31,207 bases of DNA from a virus, in the IMG/VR virus record IMGVR_UViG_3300007609_000064, positions 1 to 31,207 of that record; one strand, given 5' to 3'. Positions within the stretch are counted from its first letter, which is position 1, and each line of letters starts with the position of its first letter. Shown piece after piece: positions 23,831 to 29,442 of this stretch. The notes beneath the pieces were generated by a model, which searched no databases, had not been told where the DNA came from, and saw nothing but the letters and a program-made list of their open reading frames with translations. Both the position numbers and the translations under genes were made by a program.

Positions 23831-23838
23831 TATTTATC
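23831..23838 (-). promoter_or_regulatory. Late-type box GATAAATA abutting a start codon
   Basis: Reads GATAAATA on the minus strand and overlaps the stop of the 407-aa gene. The ATG of the 474-aa fibre is only 5 bases downstream, so a transcript from here would be leaderless or nearly so. Confidence 0.35.
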
Positions 23839-25060
23839 AGTTCACTCGCAGGATTATAGTATCAGTATTAAGTCGACCGTTCAATTTTGTGTCTGTAGTG
23901 CCGATGTCTTCCAAGAATTTTCTCAGAGCAACCTTGCCTGCTTTCTTGAATTCCTTCAGCGTGTCAGCGGGTTTTCGCAGTGTCTTTTGCACACTTTTAT
24001 GCTCATCAAATCCCACTAGACTTGTGCCCTTAACCGAAATGGGTCCTGTCATGCTGTCTGCAATATACTTGCCAAGTTTGCGTGTCTTTACATTAAACAC
24101 CCACACTTCATTTGCTTCCAGCATGTCAACCGGATTCAAACTCACAAGTTGATAGGTGTCATCTTGCTTCTTGTATTTCACTTTGGCTACTAGCTTGTCT
24201 TTGCTAGGTGCTTTCTTAACCCTTGGCTTGCGTGTGGTTTTTGCTTTGTCAATGACCACGTCACAGGCTCCAAGGATTTTTTCTAATCCTTCCAGATACT
24301 TTTTGATGTCAGTTTTGCTAAGATGCGAATAAGCATCTCTAAACTGTTGTGTAAGATCTTTTTCTGCTTCGTCTGTGATTTTTGCAATCTGTTGCGGTGT
24401 GGGCATACTGTTCGCAAGTTCTAAGTATTCTTCATACTCGCCGTAATAGAACTCACGTATTTTTCTTGCGTGTGCCTGTGTGATTGATTTTTCTGCAAAG
24501 TGTCCTGCAAAGTTAAAGTCTTTCTTGTTTTCGCGATATCCTTCCAACCATGCATCTATGGCATGACAGGCTTCTTGCGATTGATCTCTGATGCGGTCTT
24601 GAATGGTAGGAGTATAGCCTTTTTTCTGTTCTTCTGCTTGTTCTTCATCGACAGCATCTTTACCATTCTCAATAGCCCTGTCAATTTCTGCTTTGATATA
24701 ATCTGTGAGAGGCTTCATGACACCGTTAGTGCCGTCCAGTCCTTCCCAATACTCTGCATGCTTTTCGTAGTAGTCAGGCACACCCATGTCCAGCATGCGC
24801 ACACAGATAGCCGCAACTGTTCTCACACTGTCTGTTCCGGTAGCGGCTTTGGCAGCTTTGATATCACCTGCGGAATAACCTTCGTTCTTCATCCACTTCC
24901 ACACGCCAGGCTGTAAGTCACTCAGTTTAAAGTTTTCATAGATGTAGTCCCGCATCTTGGTGCGCACATAATGAAACTTTTGTGGACTCCACGATTCGTA
25001 TCCTGCCATATCAGGAATCTGTGCTTTAGGTGCTCTAGCTCTTGGTTTCTTTACCGCCAT
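23837..25060 (-). CDS. Conserved phage protein of unknown function, 407 aa
   Basis: A basic, soluble-looking protein. It has a Lys/Arg/Pro/Ala-rich N-terminus (first 18 residues), a helical middle rich in Glu and Lys (about 150-260), and a Lys-rich linker near 270-290 (TTRKPRVKKAPSKDKL). The beta-rich C-terminus has MLEANEVWVFNVKTRKLGKY, then SVKGTSLVGFDEHKSVQKTLRKP. I see no enzyme motif, membrane segment or Cys cluster. I recall similar C-terminal sequences in marine T4-like phages but cannot name the function. AAGGAA precedes the ATG. Its position beside the DNA ligase and its basic ends would fit a DNA-associated or internal-virion protein; that is speculation. Confidence 0.7.
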   Translation of the reverse strand: MAVKKPRARAPKAQIPDMAGYESWSPQKFHYVRTKMRDYIYENFKLSDLQPGVWKWMKNEGYSAGDIKAAKAATGTDSVRTVAAICVRMLDMGVPDYYEKHAEYWEGLDGTNGVMKPLTDYIKAEIDRAIENGKDAVDEEQAEEQKKGYTPTIQDRIRDQSQEACHAIDAWLEGYRENKKDFNFAGHFAEKSITQAHARKIREFYYGEYEEYLELANSMPTPQQIAKITDEAEKDLTQQFRDAYSHLSKTDIKKYLEGLEKILGACDVVIDKAKTTRKPRVKKAPSKDKLVAKVKYKKQDDTYQLVSLNPVDMLEANEVWVFNVKTRKLGKYIADSMTGPISVKGTSLVGFDEHKSVQKTLRKPADTLKEFKKAGKVALRKFLEDIGTTDTKLNGRLNTDTIILRVN

Positions 25061-25069
25061 GTGTGTTCC

Positions 25070-25378
25070 TTAAAATATTGTGATTCGCAGTGTCTTATTG
25101 TTGTCAACGAAACTATAACTGACTTGCTCCTTTGTGTCAAGTGTTACAGTATAGCTTCTTCCGTTAGCATCAACAACCTCTACTTTTTCTAACTGTGCGA
25201 ATTTATCCATTGGCAGGTCTGTCACTAATGCATCTGGCATTTCCTGTAACAGCTTTTCCTGTGCACTCATTTGTGTCCTGGGTGCAGGTTGTTCTTCTGG
25301 TGCTTGTGCGGGCTCAGGAGCCAGTCCGGGAATGTCTCCAAATTGCTCCATAAGTCTTCTATGTGCTTCTGTGCTCAT
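25070..25378 (-). CDS. Unknown phage protein, 102 aa
   Basis: The N-terminal half is Pro/Ala/Gln/Glu-rich and probably disordered (FGDIPGLAPEPAQAPEEQ). The C-terminal half has a small beta fold (KVEVVDANGRSYTVTL, then VSYSFVDNNKTLRITIF). I chose ATG 25378 because AAGGAG lies 7 bases upstream. A TTG six codons earlier would extend the frame but lacks such a site. The start overlaps the end of the 87-aa gene by 20 bases. No family is recognised. The basic 407-aa gene follows 9 bases later, so it is probably on the same transcript. Confidence 0.6.
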   Translation of the reverse strand: MSTEAHRRLMEQFGDIPGLAPEPAQAPEEQPAPRTQMSAQEKLLQEMPDALVTDLPMDKFAQLEKVEVVDANGRSYTVTLDTKEQVSYSFVDNNKTLRITIF

Positions 25379-25622
25379 CTCTTGCTCCTTGTTCAAATTT
25401 CAGCAGGTACAGTATATAGTCCTTCTCTTTCATCTCGCCAAACACACAGAATTCTACGCCATAATGCGAGGCTGAATATGCGGTTGTAAAGTCAGTTTCG
25501 ATTCCGCGATCTTTACACCATTGTCCTAACGGTGTGTTTTGCCATTCTAGATAAGCCGCGGCAGTATATAGATATATTTCATCTATTTCTCCCACATATC
25601 CTTTATGCAGCCTAACCTTCAC
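25359..25622 (-). CDS. Unknown phage protein, 87 aa
   Basis: A mixed alpha/beta protein beginning at GTG 25622 (GAGAAGA upstream). It contains VGEIDEIYLYTAAAYLEWQ near the start, QWCKDRGIETDFTTAY in the middle and a KDYILYLLKFEQGA strand-helix near the end. There are two Cys residues (Cys36 and Cys59). I do not recognise the family. It directly follows the DNA ligase gene by 3 bases and overlaps the next gene, so all three are probably co-transcribed from the early promoter upstream of the ligase. Confidence 0.6.
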   Translation of the reverse strand: MKVRLHKGYVGEIDEIYLYTAAAYLEWQNTPLGQWCKDRGIETDFTTAYSASHYGVEFCVFGEMKEKDYILYLLKFEQGARDEHRST

Positions 25623-25625
25623 GAT

Positions 25626-26945
25626 TTAGATCTTCTCACCTGCTTCAAAGCCGCGGAATGTTTTAAATCTAGGAAAGCGCAGACTGTAAGTGCCGTCCTG
25701 GTTTTGTGAAACAGCGTCTGCTCTGACTTCTACGATTTGACCAATAAGGCTATCGCGGCTATCCCAATATGCAATGCGATCATTGTCAGTAAACCCACTG
25801 CCACAGTTGACAAGTATGTCTTTACCGTCGTCGGTGCCTCGGCATACAATTGCTCCAAGACGTCCTGCATTCCTTCCAGTACCTTCTTCAACTTCCGTTA
25901 CCTCTAAACTAACTTCTATAAACGGCTTGCTTTTAAGCCAGGCATGACTTCTTTTGCTTTCATAAGGTGCATCTGCATCTTTGATCATAACACCTTCGTA
26001 TCCGCCGTCAACAGCCTGCTTGTTAAGCTCTACAAAGCGAGCTTGTCCTTCTGGTGTATCAAAGTCTACTTCTTCCCAATCCAATGCTTGTACGTGCTGT
26101 AGCATGTGACTGTTTTCTTCTACCCAGTGCTTGGTAAACAAACTGCGGATGTTTTGCGGCTTATCCCAGCCACCATTCAGGAAGTCTTCTAGCGGAGCAC
26201 AATCAAACAGGTGTAACACTGCATCGTTTGCCCTAACATTCTCTTTGCGGTGCACCTGCTTCATTAAGTCTTGAAAGTTTGCACTCATTACTTCGCCGTC
26301 CAGCATCATAGGATAAGGTGCGGGTTTTTCCTGTAGTACTGCTTTTAGTTCTGTGATAATGTGCTCGAAGTTGTGGAACTGTTTGCCGTTGCGGCTGAAC
26401 ATCTCTACCTTTTCACCATTCACGTCGTGTATCACCGTGATCACACGAACACCGTCCAGTTTAACCTCTATCTGCTTTTTGCCTACCAGTTTCTTTTCAT
26501 GATTGGCGGCATCGTGTGCTAACTGACAGGTGAACACAGGAACAGTGCCCGGCACCACTTTGTTCACTGTTTTTTCTGAAACACCACAGCGTAAATCTTT
26601 GATAAGAATACGACGATACCAATCATTCCACTGTTCGGTAGTTGCAATGGTTTGTGCCAATTCAATGGCGTCTCTCGCCGCATGTCCGGTCAGCTCGCGG
26701 TTGATCAGCTTGTCAGCAAGGTCTTTGAACACTTCCCAACTTAGCCCCTGGGCATTTTCGTGATCGCTCAGTGTAGCAGGAACCTGTTTGACACCAAAGG
26801 TTACCAGCGGATCCAGTGCCATACGCAGTCCTTCAAAGAACTCAGGCACACCTTCTTTGTGTGCAGCACGAATGATATCTTCTTTGTTTAAACGACTGTT
26901 ATGAATTTCTAACTGTCGAATAATAGCGTCTGGCTGGGTTCGCAT
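25626..26945 (-). CDS. lig: ATP-dependent DNA ligase
   Basis: This enzyme seals 3'-OH/5'-phosphate nicks in DNA through an AMP-lysine intermediate. Nucleotidyltransferase motifs are all visible: motif I VKLDGVR (Lys162 here, close to T4 ligase Lys159), a FSRNG segment (motif Ia region), motif III MLDGEV, motif IV EGVMIK and motif V WLKSK. A C-terminal OB-fold region has IGQIVEVRADAV and FPRFKTFR. I chose ATG 26945 (439 aa) because AGGAG sits 7 bases upstream and the N-terminus then aligns in length with T4 ligase. The in-frame ATG at 26981 would fall on the transcription start predicted from the consensus promoter at 26988-27016. T4 ligase is 487 residues, so this is a slightly short relative. 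Confidence 0.9.
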   Translation of the reverse strand: MRTQPDAIIRQLEIHNSRLNKEDIIRAAHKEGVPEFFEGLRMALDPLVTFGVKQVPATLSDHENAQGLSWEVFKDLADKLINRELTGHAARDAIELAQTIATTEQWNDWYRRILIKDLRCGVSEKTVNKVVPGTVPVFTCQLAHDAANHEKKLVGKKQIEVKLDGVRVITVIHDVNGEKVEMFSRNGKQFHNFEHIITELKAVLQEKPAPYPMMLDGEVMSANFQDLMKQVHRKENVRANDAVLHLFDCAPLEDFLNGGWDKPQNIRSLFTKHWVEENSHMLQHVQALDWEEVDFDTPEGQARFVELNKQAVDGGYEGVMIKDADAPYESKRSHAWLKSKPFIEVSLEVTEVEEGTGRNAGRLGAIVCRGTDDGKDILVNCGSGFTDNDRIAYWDSRDSLIGQIVEVRADAVSQNQDGTYSLRFPRFKTFRGFEAGEKI

Positions 26946-26987
26946 GTAATCTCCTGCTGTGGTAAACTTTAGATCGTTCATGCTTGT

Positions 26988-27016
26988 ATTATATTACGGG
27001 CGGGGGAGAATGTCAA
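26988..27016 (-). promoter_or_regulatory. Perfect sigma-70 promoter TTGACA-N17-TATAAT
   Basis: On the minus strand, TTGACA (27016-27011) and TATAAT (26993-26988) are separated by exactly 17 bases, a full match to the bacterial housekeeping consensus. The -35 box overlaps the hemE stop codon (27015-27013). The predicted transcription start is near 26981, giving a leader of about 36 bases with AGGAG before the ligase ATG at 26945. It is a strong early-promoter candidate for the ligase and the genes after it. Confidence 0.8.
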
Positions 27017-27984
27017 CTAAAAGTGGATCGTATCTTGTCAACAAACTGGTGAACATGTTTTTCGGGGGTATTCTTGTTTATGCCGTGGCCTAGTCCACAC
27101 ACCCACCCTGTGCGATCAAGTTCTTGCATTTGACCACAAAACTGATCCAGTTGGCGTTCAAATCTATCCGTGGGATATAGCAGATAGTTTTCATTGAAGT
27201 TGCCCTGTACAAATCCCTGTGTGAAGTTGCCCATAACTTGGCTTATATCAACGGCACTGTCTACGCCTACTCCTCCCCAATACTTGTTTAACACCAGTGG
27301 GGTAATATCTGTGGTAAGTCCTTTACAGTAATATGCTACATCGTAGCTGGTAAGCTCATTTAGCAGATGCGTGTATGTTTCTTTTAGATATGTTCTGCCC
27401 AGTCTGTCTAGTCCGCTGTCGATCACCAATACTTTTTGTGCGCCTGCTTCTAATTGCAGAATAATCTGTTCTTTTATTAAGGGTAACACAACTGCTTTTA
27501 GGTATCTGTCTTTGAAATCAACTGGAGCCCGTTCTTCCACACCGTATGTCATCATGGTCCAGGGGCCGCCCACAAATCCTATTAGACTTTTATCGCTGGG
27601 AAGCACGGCGCGAGTAGCCTTGACTGCATCGCCTTGGAACTTGAGGAAATCCACCGCACGTTCTAAATCCATATAGCGTTCATGATTGTCCGGCGACACT
27701 TTCTCTTCAAACTGAGGTCCCGGATTGTACTGTAAATTTAAACCTAACCCTTCGAACGGAAACAGAATGTCACTGAACAGAATGCTTACGTCAAAGTCAA
27801 ATTCTTGGATGGGTCCTAAAGCAACCTCTGCGGCCAGTTCCGGCGTTTTGCACAGCTCTTCAAATGTGTGCTTTTCTTTTAGATTTTGGTAGTGCGAATG
27901 GTATCTACCAGCTTGACGCATCATCCATATAGGAGGACAATCCTGGGCTACGCGATTACAGGCATTTGAAAATTTTTCGTTCAT
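27013..27984 (-). CDS. hemE: Uroporphyrinogen decarboxylase (HemE)
   Basis: HemE converts uroporphyrinogen III to coproporphyrinogen III by four decarboxylations in the cytosol, the step that commits tetrapyrrole flux to heme and chlorophyll. At 323 residues it is slightly shorter than cellular enzymes (about 340-360). Key residues by comparison with the human enzyme are all present: Arg23 and Arg27 (MRQAGRY; human Arg37/Arg41), Asp72 (LFSDIL; Asp86), Tyr147 (GPWTMMTYGVE; Tyr164), Ser190 (Ser219) and His300 (LGHGI; His339). The Gly-rich loop after the Tyr motif, usually EGGGS, is replaced by EERAP. The N-terminus is family-like, so ATG 27984 stands, though no clear Shine-Dalgarno precedes it. 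The neighbours are phage genes, making this an auxiliary metabolic gene. Confidence 0.9.
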   Translation of the reverse strand: MNEKFSNACNRVAQDCPPIWMMRQAGRYHSHYQNLKEKHTFEELCKTPELAAEVALGPIQEFDFDVSILFSDILFPFEGLGLNLQYNPGPQFEEKVSPDNHERYMDLERAVDFLKFQGDAVKATRAVLPSDKSLIGFVGGPWTMMTYGVEERAPVDFKDRYLKAVVLPLIKEQIILQLEAGAQKVLVIDSGLDRLGRTYLKETYTHLLNELTSYDVAYYCKGLTTDITPLVLNKYWGGVGVDSAVDISQVMGNFTQGFVQGNFNENYLLYPTDRFERQLDQFCGQMQELDRTGWVCGLGHGINKNTPEKHVHQFVDKIRSTFS

Positions 27985-28026
27985 ACACTATATATCAGTG
28001 CGGAACAGTGGCAGACACCATATTGG

Positions 28027-28464
28027 TTATTTGCCGAACGTTATCAGTCCCCAGATACTAAACCCAATCAGCGCAACTACACCCACAACTGCTCCTATCA
28101 CAATAAGAGTGTTTTGCAATGCCTTTTTTCTTTTCAGCTTGGCACGCTTCTGTGCCTTCTCTTCTTCTTCACGAGACTTTTTCATGTCTGATTGAAACTT
28201 CAGCCAGTCGTCCCACATGCCACCACGACCTTGATAGATCATCATGTTCTTCAACTCTTCTTCTTGTTTCTTCAGTTGTTCAGCGGCCATAAAGGCTTGT
28301 AGATCACTTTTGTATCCGTGCTCGTGTGCTTTCTTTTGGATTTCGGTTTTAAGTCCGAAGTATTCCGCGACTGCTTCGCCAGCCTCGTAGATTTCTTTGC
28401 CGTTCTGTATGCTCTGTTTGATAACGTCAAACGCGGCATTAGCGGCCGCTAATTCAGCGATCAT
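28027..28464 (-). CDS. Conserved phage membrane-anchored protein, 145 aa
   Basis: The N-terminus is helical (AAANAAFDVIKQSIQNGKEIYEAG). A central amphipathic, Glu/Lys-rich coiled coil follows (about residues 55-115), with YQGRGGMWDDWLKF inside it. A basic KRKKALQ segment leads into one C-terminal transmembrane helix (about 118-142, TLIVIGAVVGVVALIGFSIWG). It is thus a C-tail-anchored topology with the charged bulk outside the membrane. GGAGG is well placed before the ATG. I recall similar sequences in marine T4-like phages. The function is unknown; lysis or virion assembly at the membrane is possible. Confidence 0.7.
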   Translation of the reverse strand: MIAELAAANAAFDVIKQSIQNGKEIYEAGEAVAEYFGLKTEIQKKAHEHGYKSDLQAFMAAEQLKKQEEELKNMMIYQGRGGMWDDWLKFQSDMKKSREEEEKAQKRAKLKRKKALQNTLIVIGAVVGVVALIGFSIWGLITFGK

Positions 28465-28488
28465 AGTGGTGCCCTCCTCCCACTTGTA

Positions 28489-29109
28489 TTACATATCGTT
28501 CAGGGGATTATCCAATGCTTCCTGAACCATCTCAGTTAAATCCGTTTCTAACTGGCGCATATCACCGTCAATCCTGTCTTCGGTGCTACGCATTGTATCG
28601 CGAACGTCTTTTTCAGTTTCGCGCATTAAACTTTCAATCTCACGGGTGCTCTGTGCCACATCTTTTCTTACGTCATTCATTTCGTCACGAATGGTTTCTA
28701 GATGAGTTTCGATAGAGTCTTGGCTGTCCTTGACCCTATTTTCACTGGCATCAACTTTATCTTCCATTCTGTCAATGCTGGACTCCAATTTCAATATATC
28801 GTCACGCAACCCATCTTTTATATCTCTGGTGTAATCAATAGCTTCGTCTAATTTTAATTCTATCTCATTGTTACGCACTTCGATTGCTTCTACATCGAGA
28901 TTGGTTAACTTTTCTCTCATGTCCATGTAATCATTATAAACCATGAACGCACCATATAAGCCGCCAATGATACTGCTTGTTAGTGCAAACGCCGCCATTG
29001 CTGTGGTTGGCGTTATCGTGATACCAAACAGTTTCATCTTTGTGTGTTTTAGGTTCTCAACTTCCGCTTCAAAGTTTTCAGTCATGTCCCCTAGGTCTTT
29101 ATCACTCAT
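28489..29109 (-). CDS. Membrane protein with long coiled coil, 206 aa
   Basis: An acidic N-terminus is followed by one transmembrane helix (about residues 33-57, TPTTAMAAFALTSSIIGGLYGAF). A continuous acidic coiled coil then runs from about 65 to 195, with heptad-like LESSIDRMEDKVDASENRV and repeated T/R/D/E runs. AGGAG precedes the ATG, and the start overlaps the upstream 65-aa gene by 8 bases. This is one of three consecutive membrane/coiled-coil genes (with those at 28027-28464 and 29102-29299), which suggests one membrane-associated complex. Function unknown. Confidence 0.7.
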   Translation of the reverse strand: MSDKDLGDMTENFEAEVENLKHTKMKLFGITITPTTAMAAFALTSSIIGGLYGAFMVYNDYMDMREKLTNLDVEAIEVRNNEIELKLDEAIDYTRDIKDGLRDDILKLESSIDRMEDKVDASENRVKDSQDSIETHLETIRDEMNDVRKDVAQSTREIESLMRETEKDVRDTMRSTEDRIDGDMRQLETDLTEMVQEALDNPLNDM

Positions 29110-29299
29110 TGCCCTCTCCTAATTCGTGATCTACTATAATGTATTCCCCTTGTTGCAATATTATTTTGCCTTCAGGGTATTTGTTCTCTTCAGCACACTG
29201 TGTTTGTATGCATTCTTGTATTCTGTCATATGTGTTATGGGTGTACTCTGCTATTTCCGAACCAAAGTACGCCAGAAACCCAAATATTATTGCTTCCAT
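29102..29299 (-). CDS. Small membrane protein, 65 aa
   Basis: A short N-terminal hydrophobic helix (MEAIIFGFLAYFGSEIAEY) is followed by a soluble tail with two Cys (Cys30 and Cys35, ECIQTQC) and a beta-like end (GKIILQQGEYIIVDHEL). The Cys spacing and N-terminal anchor are compatible with a periplasm-facing domain with a disulfide, but that is inference. GAAGGGC lies just before the ATG, and the start overlaps the previous gene by 13 bases. It could be a spanin-like or holin-like component; no family is recognised. Confidence 0.6.
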   Translation of the reverse strand: MEAIIFGFLAYFGSEIAEYTHNTYDRIQECIQTQCAEENKYPEGKIILQQGEYIIVDHELGEGNE

Positions 29300-29442
29300 G
29301 CCCTTCTTGCCATTTCCTTATCTAATGCTTTTTGAAAGTTTGAACTTTTCGTGTTCAACTTCTTGATTTTCAAAGTGTCGCCCTGCCACTCACTGGTCCA
29401 GCATAATACAGGAGAATATTTTGTTCTTTCTGCACTATTCAT
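29287..29442 (-). CDS. Small basic protein, 51 aa
   Basis: A 51-residue basic protein that fills the gap between the large structural-like gene and the 65-aa gene. It starts at ATG 29442, overlapping the upstream stop, with AAGGAG 5 bases before it, and ends at TAA 29287-29289, overlapping the next start. Residues 8-25 look beta-like (KYSPVLCWTSEWQGDTLK); the rest is a basic helix (SSNFQKALDKEMARRAWK). The strong ribosome-binding site and the overlaps on both sides argue that it is real. No family recognised. Confidence 0.65.
   Translation of the reverse strand: MNSAERTKYSPVLCWTSEWQGDTLKIKKLNTKSSNFQKALDKEMARRAWKQ

Noticed and set aside
25379-25396. Six-codon TTG extension of the 102-aa gene
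   Set aside because: TTG has no ribosome-binding site, whereas ATG 25378 has AAGGAG at good spacing.
26946-26981. 12-codon N-terminal extension of the ligase
   Set aside because: Its ATG coincides with the predicted transcription start and has no ribosome-binding site; the internal ATG has AGGAG and gives a T4-like lysine position.
27986-28000. CACT-N7-AGTG inverted repeat and TATATA before hemE as an operator/promoter
   Set aside because: Arms of only 4 bp, and no acceptable -35 box 17 bases upstream; too weak to annotate.
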